From CAYJBH01 sp964371365 (lineage in GTDB: Bacteria > Bacillota > Clostridia > Oscillospirales > Ruminococcaceae), in assembly GCA_964371365.1 (NCBI GenBank), contig CAYJMO010000086.1, positions 1-7,867 of the forward strand: a DNA stretch of 7,867 bases, given 5' to 3'. Numbering within the stretch: position 1 is the first letter of the stretch; the number at the start of each line of letters is the position of its first letter. This document shows, piece by piece, positions 1 to 6,415 of the stretch. The notes beneath the pieces were generated by a model that was not told the origin of the DNA, did not search any database, and saw only the letters and a program-made list of their open reading frames with translations. The position numbers and the translations under genes are program-made.

Positions 1-24
1 TTCTTTAAAGGCATTTGCCATCAT
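1..24 (-). CDS. Possible start of a leftward gene cut by the window edge
   Basis: On the minus strand an ATG-ATG pair at 24-19 opens a frame that reads MMANAFKE and is still open at the window edge. It lies about 33 nt downstream of a good candidate promoter (57-85), which is the main reason to list it. The frame also extends upstream without a stop to about position 58, so a non-ATG start is possible. No clear Shine-Dalgarno sequence precedes the ATG pair. Eight residues are too few to name a family. It may be only leader sequence of a gene that starts further left. Confidence 0.2.
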
Positions 25-56
25 CGACCATGCCTGAATTAAAACATTGCTAAAAT

Positions 57-85
57 ATTATAACATAGAAAAATTTATATTGCAA
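57..85 (-). promoter_or_regulatory. Candidate sigma-A promoter reading leftward off the window
   Basis: On the minus strand TTGCAA (85-80) and a perfect TATAAT (62-57) are separated by 17 bp. The -35 matches TTGACA at four of six positions. It lies downstream of the lipoprotein gene and points to a gene whose body is outside the window. The -35 is also one arm of a 7-bp inverted repeat (79-85 with 102-108), so the site could overlap a weak terminator or an operator. Confidence 0.45.
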
Positions 86-108
86 GTGTTTTTTACAATT
101 TTTGCAAT

Positions 109-606
109 TTATTCCATATAGCCAAACTCACCTGTCGATAGCATTTCACCGTCGACGGTAAAATATTCAACAACCACCAGCTCTGCACTCGGCACATAGC
201 TCGCCAAATTCTCAAATATCGCTGTATAATTGTCGGAGTTTGACTCCAGTGTCAACGCCAATTGATCTATGGCATAGTTGTGGGAATCGGCAGTTTCAAA
301 CGCATCTACAAATTCAAAATGATAAACCAAAGCGTTATCACGTTCGAAAATTTCCAGCGTCATACCCTCTGCCTCAAGATCGCCGTGCTGTGCGTACATG
401 GCGTCATAGTTCATATCGATATAATCCGAGATGGTCATCTCCTCTTCAACATAGTCTTCTTCCACATCCATGTCGTCCTCATATTCCTCTTCCGATGCCA
501 TCGCATCGTCGGAATAATCCTCGGTGTCGTACATTGTCTCGTCGTCACATGCCGTCATAAATATGCAAAGCGACATGATCGCTACTAATAAAAATAATTT
601 TTTCAT
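109..606 (-). CDS. Extremely acidic lipoprotein, DUF4854-like
   Basis: A small predicted exported lipoprotein of 165 aa. Residues 1-19 form a signal peptide with KK at positions 3-4, a hydrophobic core, and a lipobox-like MTAC ending at Cys20, the expected lipidation site. Residues 21-56 contain 21 Asp or Glu. The mature chain from Cys20 has about 44 acidic residues, one arginine (Arg89) and no lysine. The C-terminal part (about 58-165), with its GMTLEIFERDNALVYHFEF stretch and a final VVEYFTVDGEMLSTGEF-like ending, resembles small Firmicutes lipoproteins of the DUF4854 type. That match is from memory. A GAGGAG ribosome binding site (613-618) sits 6 nt before the ATG. The gene starts 19 nt after the mutase stop, with no promoter visible between, so the two are probably cotranscribed. 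The molecular function is unknown. A role in cation binding at the cell surface is speculation. Confidence 0.85.
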   Translation of the reverse strand: MKKLFLLVAIMSLCIFMTACDDETMYDTEDYSDDAMASEEEYEDDMDVEEDYVEEEMTISDYIDMNYDAMYAQHGDLEAEGMTLEIFERDNALVYHFEFVDAFETADSHNYAIDQLALTLESNSDNYTAIFENLASYVPSAELVVVEYFTVDGEMLSTGEFGYME

Positions 607-625
607 TTCATTCTCCTCTTTTGTG

Positions 626-2332
626 TTATTTTAACAATTTTGCCATCTCGGTTTTAAGCTCGGCGATTACACCCTCGGCTTCGGCCTTTGATTTGGCGGT
701 TGCACTGTAGTAGATCTTGATCTTCGGCTCGGTGCCGGAGGGGCGTATAATGGCGTTGCAACCCTGCATCTTAAAGCCGAGTATATTGGACAGGGGCAGA
801 CCTATATCGGTGCTAACCTCGCCCTCAAACCTCTTGCCTATAGAGTAGTCACTGAAAACCATAACCGGTCTGTTTGCAATCTCTTTCGGCGGATTCTCGC
901 GTATCTCACCCATTATCCTCGACATGGTCTCGATACCGGATAATCCCTCGAACTCAAAGCTCTCGATCGAGTTAATCTCATAACCGTATTGTTCATAGAT
1001 ATCGGTAAGCGCCTTTTTGACCGACGAGCCGTTCATGACATGATATGCCGCCATCTCGGCGACCAACATGGAGGCAACCACAGCATCCTTGTCACGGACC
1101 GCCGTGCCTACAAGGTATCCATAGCTCTCTTCACATCCGAAGATGAAACGCTCCTTTTGACCCTCCTGCTCAAGATATAGTATCTGTTCCCCGATGTACT
1201 TAAATCCGGTTAGAACGTTGCGTGTCTCCACTCCGGCGGCAGAGGCGATATCCTGCGCAAGGTCGGTGGTGACCACCGATTTGACAAACACCGGATTTTT
1301 TGGCATGGTTCCTTTCTCGGTGCGAGATTTGATAATATAGTCCAGCAGTAAAAGTGCTATCTCATTGCCACTCGGGAGGAAAAAGTCCTCGCCGTCACGT
1401 ATTGCGATACCCACACGGTCACAGTCCGGGTCGGTGGCTATCAAGAGGTCTGCGCCAAGCTCTTTGCATCGCTCAATACCGAGAGAAAGTGCCTCACGCG
1501 ATTCCGGATTCGGGTAGGGGCAGGTGGAGAAATGACCGTCCGGCAGTTCCTGCTGTGGCACTATCGATATATTTTTTGCACCCATCATTTCAAGGATATG
1601 TCGCACCGGTTTGTTGCCGGCACCGTTGAGCGGAGTATAAACCATCTTAAGCGGTGAAACAGAAAGCACGTCACGTAGACTTTGAGAGGCAACGCTGTCA
1701 AAATAGTTTTTACAAAGCTCGTCCGTGATATAACAGATGTCGCCGTCTGCAACGGCAGAATCAAAATCAGCAACATGAACATCATCAAAAATGTCGAGGC
1801 TGTTCACCTCACAAAGCACCTCGCCTGCGCTCTTGTCGGTCATCTGGCAACCGTCCGCGCCGTACGCTTTATAGCCGTTATATTTCGCAGGGTTGTGACT
1901 TGCAGTGACCATAATTCCGGCACCGCAACCGAGTTCTCGCACCGCATAGGAGACCATCGGGGTCGGGCAGAGTTCACGGTAAAGGTGGGCTTTTATGCCG
2001 TTTGCGGCGAGAACACCTGCCGCCACCCTTGCAAACTCTTCACTTTTTATACGGCTGTCGTAGCCGATAGCCACCGCCTTTGATAATCCATTTTTAACGA
2101 TATACGCCGCAAGCCCCTGCGTCGCCTTGGCAACGGTGTAGACGTTCATACGGTTGGTGCCTGCGCCGATAATACCGCGCAGTCCGCCGGTGCCGAATTC
2201 AAGATTTTTAGCGAAACGCTCCGCAATCTCGGACTCGTCACCCTGTATCGAGATAAGCTCCGGCACGAGATCGTCGTCCATCAGTTCTCGACTAATCCAA
2301 CGCTCATATTGTAGCATAATTTCGTTGTTCAT
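626..2332 (-). CDS. pgcA: Phospho-sugar mutase (alpha-phosphoglucomutase, PgcA type)
   Basis: A cytoplasmic alpha-D-phosphohexomutase that interconverts glucose-6-phosphate and glucose-1-phosphate, and possibly mannose phosphates. This feeds UDP-glucose and thus glycolipids, teichoic acids or other glycans. All four active-site loops are present in order: the phosphoserine loop TASHNPAKYNGYK with catalytic Ser145, the Mg-binding DPDCDR (301-306), the sugar-binding loop GCEESYGY (399-406) and the phosphate-binding RPSGTEPK (530-537). An N-terminal GTGGLRG (47-53) is typical of the PgcA branch. The 568 aa length fits that branch, which is longer than the roughly 450 aa GlmM or bacterial PMM/PGM enzymes, so GlmM is unlikely. 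The ATG at 2332 is preceded by AAGGGA about 12 nt away, a slightly long spacing. It has its own promoter just upstream (2377-2405). Substrate preference between glucose and mannose cannot be settled from sequence alone. Confidence 0.95.
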   Translation of the reverse strand: MNNEIMLQYERWISRELMDDDLVPELISIQGDESEIAERFAKNLEFGTGGLRGIIGAGTNRMNVYTVAKATQGLAAYIVKNGLSKAVAIGYDSRIKSEEFARVAAGVLAANGIKAHLYRELCPTPMVSYAVRELGCGAGIMVTASHNPAKYNGYKAYGADGCQMTDKSAGEVLCEVNSLDIFDDVHVADFDSAVADGDICYITDELCKNYFDSVASQSLRDVLSVSPLKMVYTPLNGAGNKPVRHILEMMGAKNISIVPQQELPDGHFSTCPYPNPESREALSLGIERCKELGADLLIATDPDCDRVGIAIRDGEDFFLPSGNEIALLLLDYIIKSRTEKGTMPKNPVFVKSVVTTDLAQDIASAAGVETRNVLTGFKYIGEQILYLEQEGQKERFIFGCEESYGYLVGTAVRDKDAVVASMLVAEMAAYHVMNGSSVKKALTDIYEQYGYEINSIESFEFEGLSGIETMSRIMGEIRENPPKEIANRPVMVFSDYSIGKRFEGEVSTDIGLPLSNILGFKMQGCNAIIRPSGTEPKIKIYYSATAKSKAEAEGVIAELKTEMAKLLK

Positions 2333-2376
2333 ATCTTCTGTTTATCCCTTATCTTAATTGATTGTGTTTCTATATT

Positions 2377-2405
2377 ATAATATACCATTGTGCAAAATAT
2401 GTCAA
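2377..2405 (-). promoter_or_regulatory. Strong sigma-A promoter for the phospho-sugar mutase gene
   Basis: On the minus strand a perfect TTGACA (2405-2400) is followed after 17 bp by TATTAT (2382-2377). An overlapping TATAAT lies 3 bp further on (2379-2374), at a 20-bp spacing. The promoter fills the 81-bp gap between the sortase stop and the mutase start. The mutase and lipoprotein pair can therefore be transcribed independently of the sortase. The leader would be roughly 40 nt. Confidence 0.7.
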
Positions 2406-2413
2406 GGTGGTGA

Positions 2414-3178
2414 CTATTTCAGTTTCCCCACCACTATAAACCTATTCTCAACACTCTCATAGGAATTCATGCAGGTGGATAGTAACAGATAGTCATCGTC
2501 GACACCCATCGCGTCTGATTTAACTATAGCATTGGGATCAATTTGCAGTATATGGTCTATAAAACCCTGCATCACCGCCGGGTCGGAATAGTCCTTTTCA
2601 TACAAAAGATTATAGTTGTCGTTGGTAAAGGCGGCGACAATTTCATACTCTCGCTCACCGCTTTCGGTATAAAGAGTCATGTCGGGATTTTCGGAAAGAT
2701 AATCGACGTCGTCATAGCGGTGCAGTTGGGTGAAAAAAGTGTCGTCCGGTGTATAATGGGCATACAGGATGGTAAGCGGTCCTGTTAGCGAGTCGCCGTT
2801 AAACATATCGGCAAAGACCGCACCATGCGCATCATATTCCCCCTCAAAGTTGGTGGTGAGGTATTTCATGTTGTCGACACCGCGCATTACAGGGTAGCTG
2901 ATGACCGTACCCGGAACCTCAATATAACCGAGGGTGTCGGGGTTTTGCTCCTTTAACAGTGCAAGGTCAACTTCCTCTTCCTCCGGCTCGGGTGCGGCGC
3001 TCTCACTCTCGGGAGGCGGTTCACTTTCAGGTGTGACCGACTCGGAGGAAGGGGCAACCTCCACCGGCGCACTGTCGAGGGAATAAACTCGTATTATCAA
3101 TATCATCGCCACAATAAATGCCACGGCGACAGATACTAACATGATTTTTTTAATGGTGGGGATATCGTTCAACGACAT
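2414..3178 (-). CDS. srtB: Class B sortase
   Basis: A membrane-anchored cysteine transpeptidase that cleaves a sorting signal and links the protein to the cell wall or a pilin partner. Residues 11-32 form one transmembrane segment (type II topology, short cytoplasmic N-terminus). Residues 36-70 are a linker rich in Pro, Glu and Ser, and the sortase domain follows from about 75 to 254. The catalytic triad is visible: His141 in LYAHYTPDDTFF, Cys236 in LLLSTC, and Arg246 in ENRFIVVGKL. The DDTFFTQLHRY segment after the histidine and the long insertion before the cysteine are class B hallmarks. The length of 254 aa is normal. AGGAG (3186-3190) lies 7 nt before the ATG. No protein in the window carries an obvious LPxTG or NPxTN-type sorting signal, so its substrates are elsewhere. 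The following mutase gene has its own promoter. The srtB symbol marks the class, not proven orthology to an iron-uptake SrtB. Confidence 0.92.
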   Translation of the reverse strand: MSLNDIPTIKKIMLVSVAVAFIVAMILIIRVYSLDSAPVEVAPSSESVTPESEPPPESESAAPEPEEEEVDLALLKEQNPDTLGYIEVPGTVISYPVMRGVDNMKYLTTNFEGEYDAHGAVFADMFNGDSLTGPLTILYAHYTPDDTFFTQLHRYDDVDYLSENPDMTLYTESGEREYEIVAAFTNDNYNLLYEKDYSDPAVMQGFIDHILQIDPNAIVKSDAMGVDDDYLLLSTCMNSYESVENRFIVVGKLK

Positions 3179-3207
3179 ACATTATCTCCTTTTGTTATCT
3201 GTTCAAC

Positions 3208-3216
3208 ATTATAACA
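3208..3216 (-). promoter_or_regulatory. Extended -10 promoter for the sortase gene
   Basis: On the minus strand TGTTATAAT (3216-3208) is a perfect extended -10 element. No good -35 is seen at 16-18 bp; the sequence there is TTTTAT-like. The predicted leader is about 22-25 nt and contains the AGGAG site at 3190-3186. The promoter shares the 137-bp divergent intergenic region with the rightward ATPase promoter. Confidence 0.55.
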
Positions 3217-3263
3217 TCTTTTTGTGAAAAATAAAAGAGAATATTAAAATATATCAAAACATG

Positions 3264-3292
3264 TTGAAAAACACATAATTTTGTAGTATTAT
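3264..3292 (+). promoter_or_regulatory. Sigma-A promoter for the YifB/ComM-family gene
   Basis: TTGAAA (3264-3269) and TATTAT (3287-3292) are separated by 17 bp, each with five of six consensus bases. Initiation near 3299 would leave a very short leader of about 15-20 nt. The only Shine-Dalgarno candidate is GGGG (3304-3307), 8 nt before the ATG, which is weak. The -35 is overlapped by the 8-bp palindrome AACATGTT (3258-3265), which could be chance or an operator. Confidence 0.6.
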
Positions 3293-3315
3293 TAAATAAA
3301 AATGGGGTATATACT

Positions 3316-4830
3316 ATGTACTCTCGTGTAAACAGCCTTGGCGTCACCGCCCTTGACGGCTATTCGGTGACTGTGGAGACCGACATTTCAAACGGACTTC
3401 CGCAATTTGACATCGTGGGTCTGCCGGACAATGCTGTCAAGGAGTCAAGGGACAGGGTTCGCTCGGCGATGAAAAACATGGGGTTTGATGTTCCCACTCA
3501 GCGTATCACGGTCAATCTTGCGCCGGGTGACATACGCAAGGCAGGGCCGCTCTATGACCTGCCGATACTGATATCGGTGTTGATTGCAAGCGAGCAGTTG
3601 CGCGTCGACATATCGGATTGCGCCTTTTTAGGGGAGCTTAGCCTCTCGGGAGATCTGCGCGCGGTCAAGGGTGTCATATCCATGGCAATCGCGGCAAGAG
3701 AACAGGGGGTAAAACACCTTTTCGTCCCTGCCGACAATGCAAACGAGGCATCGGTTATACAGAATATAGAGGTACATTCCGCCCAAAATGTCAACCAAAT
3801 ACTCTCACATTTTAAAGGGGACATGATACCGCCACACCGTCACGAACAGCATGACACGGCCGAAAAAAGCCTACTACCGGACTTCGCCGACGTGAAAGGT
3901 CAACGTGAGGCACGCCGTGCTATCGAGGTCGCCGCCGCCGGTGGACACAACATCCTAATGGTCGGTCCGCCCGGCACCGGCAAGAGTATGCTCGCAAAAC
4001 GTCTGCCCTCCATCCTACCTCCGTTGACCTTTGAACAGTCGATAGAGGTGACAAAGATCTACTCTGTCGCCGGTCTGCTGCCGAACAAGAGCTCACTTGT
4101 GACGCAACCACCTTTTCGATCACCACACCACACCGTCTCCCCCGCAGGGCTCTCGGGCGGCGGCTCGACACCTCGTCCCGGCGAGATATCACTTGCGCAC
4201 CACGGGGTGTTGTTTTTGGATGAACTTCCGGAGTTTAACCGCGGTGCTATCGAGATACTGCGCCAACCCATCGAGGATAAAAAGGTAACTGTCTCACGTG
4301 TAAGCGGCAGTTACACCTACCCTTGCAACACGTTGGTTGTCGCCGCCATGAACCCTTGTCCTTGTGGATACAGCGGCCATCCAAAACAGCAGTGTACCTG
4401 CTCCTCTTTTAATATCGAGCGATATCACAGCCGTATATCCGGCCCATTGCTTGACCGAATTGACATACATGTCGATGTGCCGAGCGTCGACTATGCCTCG
4501 CTAACAGGCAAAAAGCCGGCGGAGTGTTCCGCCGACATATTGGCACGGGTTATACGTGCACGTGAGCGTCAAGAGAGCCGCGGGGTTATCTGCAACGCAC
4601 TGCTCCCGTCCGGCGGTCTCAACAAGATTTGCGTGATGACGAGCGATGCCGCCGAGCTGTTTAAAAAGGCTTTTGATAACATGTCGCTCTCGGCAAGGGC
4701 GCACGATCGAATTTTAAAGGTGGCGAGAACCATCGCCGACCTCGCCGCAAGCGAGCAGATAAGACCGGAGCACATAGGCGAGGCACTTAGGTATCGCAGG
4801 ATGGAGCATAAGGGGGTATATTATCGGTAA
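3316..4830 (+). CDS. comM: YifB/ComM-family Mg-chelatase-like AAA+ ATPase
   Basis: A 504 aa protein of the YifB/ComM family. Studied ComM proteins are hexameric helicases that promote branch migration during natural transformation. The role in this organism is inferred from the family, and many Clostridia carry the gene without known competence. The N-terminal Lon-like ChlI domain (about 20-165) includes LAPGDIRKAGPLYDLPI. The AAA+ domain (about 188-395) has Walker A GPPGTGKS (217-224), Walker B VLFLDELPEF (298-307), a sensor region AAMNPCPCG (343-351) and an arginine in GPLLDRID (Arg381). Cys348, Cys350, Cys360 and Cys362 form the paired CxC pattern usual in this family, which suggests metal binding. 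The C-terminal Mg-chelatase helical domain spans about 400-495. It is complete, with no frameshift. It is divergent from the sortase and convergent with rlmH. The ATG at 3316 matches the family's MYSRV-type N-terminus. Confidence 0.95.
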   Translation: MYSRVNSLGVTALDGYSVTVETDISNGLPQFDIVGLPDNAVKESRDRVRSAMKNMGFDVPTQRITVNLAPGDIRKAGPLYDLPILISVLIASEQLRVDISDCAFLGELSLSGDLRAVKGVISMAIAAREQGVKHLFVPADNANEASVIQNIEVHSAQNVNQILSHFKGDMIPPHRHEQHDTAEKSLLPDFADVKGQREARRAIEVAAAGGHNILMVGPPGTGKSMLAKRLPSILPPLTFEQSIEVTKIYSVAGLLPNKSSLVTQPPFRSPHHTVSPAGLSGGGSTPRPGEISLAHHGVLFLDELPEFNRGAIEILRQPIEDKKVTVSRVSGSYTYPCNTLVVAAMNPCPCGYSGHPKQQCTCSSFNIERYHSRISGPLLDRIDIHVDVPSVDYASLTGKKPAECSADILARVIRARERQESRGVICNALLPSGGLNKICVMTSDAAELFKKAFDNMSLSARAHDRILKVARTIADLAASEQIRPEHIGEALRYRRMEHKGVYYR

Positions 4831-4908
4831 CGGTGAGATATAGCCATTCAACTTTTTTCATATTATAGTCCGGGGTGAACGCTGATTTTGGGTGCTCCGG
4901 GTTGATAT

Positions 4909-5012
4909 GGGGGGCGCGTGTTTGAAAGCTTTCAAACTCACCGACTGTGTAAAGAGCACAGGTGCTCTTTACACAGTCGGTGACTGCGAACGAGTTCGCA
5001 GACGCGCCCCCC
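4909..5012. repeat. Nested perfect inverted repeats forming an ideal four-way junction
   Basis: The outer stem is GGGGGGCGCGT (4909-4919) paired with ACGCGCCCCCC (5002-5012), 11 bp. It encloses three palindromic arms that abut exactly. Arm 1 is GTTTGAAAGCTTTCAAAC (4920-4937), a perfect 18-nt palindrome. Arm 2 is a perfect 22-bp inverted repeat (4938-4959 with 4962-4983) around a 2-nt centre, with the core CGACTGTGTAAAGAGCAC. Arm 3 is CTGCGAACGAGTTCGCAG (4984-5001), 8 bp plus a 2-nt centre. If each arm closes with a 4-nt loop (AGCT, CAGG, CGAG), the stems are 7, 21 and 7 bp and nothing is left unpaired at the junction. It fills much of the 254-bp gap between the convergent ATPase and rlmH genes. 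The flanks (4831-4908, 5013-5084) hold no gene; a near-duplicate TCCGGG word occurs at 4869-4878 and 4896-4905. It could be a non-autonomous mobile element, a structured RNA, a terminator-like barrier or a protein-bound DNA cruciform. The structure is certain at base level; the function is unknown. Confidence 0.9.
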
Positions 5013-5084
5013 CACCCACAGTCAAGCAAAAAAACCCATCGGCGCACCTATACGACCGTTATATCGGAATGCTTCGACGAACCC

Positions 5085-5540
5085 CTACTTATGATACTTC
5101 CCGCCCCCTAAAATATTAAACGCACGATATATCTGCTCCGTCAATAGCACCCTTGCCATCTGGTGTGGGAGGGTGAGCTTTGACAGCGATATTCTTTTAT
5201 CGCACCTGTTTTTCAGCTGTTCGGTCATGCCCTGCGACGAGCCTATTAAAAAACACAGCTCACGCCCCTGCATCGCCGCATCGCTTATAATCCCGGCGAG
5301 TTCGGGGGAGGTTATCGCCCTGCCCTCGACACAGAGTGCGACAGTCATCGCCTTTTTCGGCAATGCATCGAGAAAATCCTGCTCCTCGCGTCGGAGTGCG
5401 CGCTCGTCCTCACCGCGCTCCTTTAACTCCGTCGTGGTCAGCTTGCAGTATGCTTTGAGCCGTTTTTCATACTCGTCGGCGGCGGCTTTGAAATAGGGCT
5501 TTGACATCCTGCCGACCGAGATTATATTTATACTCTGCAT
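5085..5540 (-). CDS. rlmH: 23S rRNA (pseudouridine1915-N3)-methyltransferase RlmH
   Basis: A SPOUT-class methyltransferase that uses S-adenosylmethionine to methylate N3 of pseudouridine 1915 in helix 69 of 23S rRNA, acting as a homodimer on assembled 70S ribosomes. The protein is 151 aa, slightly short of the usual 155-160 but apparently complete. It starts MQSINIISVGRM, has the SAM-binding knot loop FLIGSSQG (97-104), the conserved PHQMARVLLTEQIYRA (125-140), and ends in the characteristic YHK. The residues before that end (GGGK) differ from the RGEP or NNEP common in relatives. It starts 3 nt after the walJ stop, and its GGAG site (5550-5553) lies inside the walJ end, so translational coupling is likely. 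It runs toward the four-way junction element. No convincing simple terminator was found. Confidence 0.96.
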   Translation of the reverse strand: MQSINIISVGRMSKPYFKAAADEYEKRLKAYCKLTTTELKERGEDERALRREEQDFLDALPKKAMTVALCVEGRAITSPELAGIISDAAMQGRELCFLIGSSQGMTEQLKNRCDKRISLSKLTLPHQMARVLLTEQIYRAFNILGGGKYHK

Positions 5541-5543
5541 ATC

Positions 5544-6338
5544 TTAAAACTCCACCGGCACGAGTGGTTCATCGCTCGGCGCAATGCCGACATAGCCACC
5601 CTCGTCGGGGTTTATTCCGTTCGCAACAAACGCGGTTAAAATTGCCTCACTCACGCGCTCGGGGCGGTTATTTTCCTTACTTAAATGGCAGAATACAAAA
5701 CGATTGACACCGCTCTTCGCTATCTCCACCGCCACCTGTGCGCAGTCGTGGTTGGAGAGATGTCCGCGCGCGCCGTCGATACGCCGTTTTAAAAACTGCG
5801 GATATCGACCGTATTTGAGCATCTGCGCGTCATAGTTGGACTCCAGTGCGACAAGGTCACAGCCACATAGACTTTGGAGCAACTCGTTTGAGACGATGCC
5901 GGTGTCGGTCGCGTAGCACATCGTCCTGCCCTGCCCTGTTTTTATGCGGTAACCGTGTGCGCCGAGGCTGTCGTGACTGGTCTCAAACGGTGTTATCTCA
6001 AAATCCCCAATAGAAAATTTGTCACCGGCAACAACCGGATTTATAACCGCTCTACTTGGCACAAGATTTTCCCGGACGAGATAACCGAGCGTCTCCTTAT
6101 GACCGTAGACCGGTATATGGTAGTGTTTAAGCAACACCGCAAGCCCTGCGACATGGTCGGTGTGCTCATGGGTGAGCAGTATCCCCTTGACATCCTTTGC
6201 TGCAATTCCGTGGGAATAAAGAGCGTTCACCGTGGTCTTGCAATTCTTGCCGCAGTCGATAAGCAGGACACCGCCCCCCTCCTCTATGTAAGCACTGTTG
6301 CCGGAGGAGGAGCTGTATAATGTAGCGAATTTCGCCAT
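5544..6338 (-). CDS. walJ: WalJ/YycJ-like MBL-fold metallo-hydrolase
   Basis: A 264 aa cytoplasmic metallo-beta-lactamase-fold hydrolase. The metal ligands are in place: HEHTDH (57-62, ligands His57, His59, Asp61, His62), His122 in ETSHD, Asp145 in YATDTG and the C-terminal HLS with His218. The N-terminus ATLYSSSSGNSAYIE and the HLSNHD block (193-198) are typical of the YycJ/WalJ group. B. subtilis WalJ (YycJ) is reported as an exonuclease-type protein, and pneumococcal VicX affects the wall regulon. The exact substrate here is not known. In B. subtilis walJ sits in the walRK operon, with rlmH nearby. Here it lies between murA and rlmH without visible walRK genes. GGAG (6346-6349) lies 7 nt before the ATG. 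The 77-bp gap to murA contains a hairpin (6371-6394). Confidence 0.9.
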   Translation of the reverse strand: MAKFATLYSSSSGNSAYIEEGGGVLLIDCGKNCKTTVNALYSHGIAAKDVKGILLTHEHTDHVAGLAVLLKHYHIPVYGHKETLGYLVRENLVPSRAVINPVVAGDKFSIGDFEITPFETSHDSLGAHGYRIKTGQGRTMCYATDTGIVSNELLQSLCGCDLVALESNYDAQMLKYGRYPQFLKRRIDGARGHLSNHDCAQVAVEIAKSGVNRFVFCHLSKENNRPERVSEAILTAFVANGINPDEGGYVGIAPSDEPLVPVEF

Positions 6339-6370
6339 TGTATTTCTCCATGTGGGTTTTCATGAATAAG

Positions 6371-6399
6371 CGGGTGACCCTGTGTGGTCACCCGTTTTT
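6371..6399 (+). terminator. Hairpin with T-tract on the plus strand, opposite to the flanking genes
   Basis: CGGGTGACC (6371-6379) pairs perfectly with GGTCACCCG (6386-6394) around a 6-nt loop, giving a GC-rich 9-bp stem. It is followed on the plus strand by TTTTT (6395-6399). That is a textbook intrinsic terminator for rightward transcription. Both flanking genes, murA and walJ, run leftward, and on that strand the stem is preceded by A5 and followed by CTTATTC, so it is not an obvious terminator for them. It may stop antisense transcripts or act as a stabilising or processing hairpin in the murA-walJ mRNA. Confidence 0.6.
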
Positions 6400-6415
6400 G
6401 TTCTGTATAATCAAA

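Noticed and set aside
79..108. ATTGCAA/TTGCAAT inverted repeat as terminator of the lipoprotein gene
   Set aside because: Seven AT-rich pairs with a 16-nt loop and only a poor T-tract; one arm serves equally well as a -35 element.
1682..2083. 133-codon plus-strand open frame inside the mutase gene
   Set aside because: The opposite strand encodes a full, motif-complete phospho-sugar mutase; this is a shadow frame. The same applies to 5955-6320 (walJ) and 7319-7723 (murA).
2406..2434. GTGGTG/CACCAC hairpin at the end of the sortase gene as a terminator
   Set aside because: Only a 6-bp stem with a 16-nt loop, partly inside the coding region and without a T-tract; it overlaps the mutase promoter.
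4862..4867. TATAAT on the minus strand followed by ATGAAAAAAG as a small gene with promoter
   Set aside because: No -35 at a proper spacing and no ribosome binding site; the frame runs antisense into the ATPase gene.
5028..5034. Seven-T tract on the minus strand downstream of rlmH as a terminator
   Set aside because: No stable hairpin directly precedes it; only 3-4 bp pairings were found. Termination may instead involve the large inverted-repeat element, but this is not shown.
4787..5047. 86-codon minus-strand open frame across the palindromic element
   Set aside because: It overlaps the 3' end of the ATPase gene, is made largely of inverted-repeat sequence, has no family features and is mirrored by an equally open frame on the other strand.
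4892..5119. 75-codon plus-strand open frame across the same element
   Set aside because: It has a GTG start without a ribosome binding site, runs into the end of rlmH, and mirrors the minus-strand frame because of the inverted repeat.
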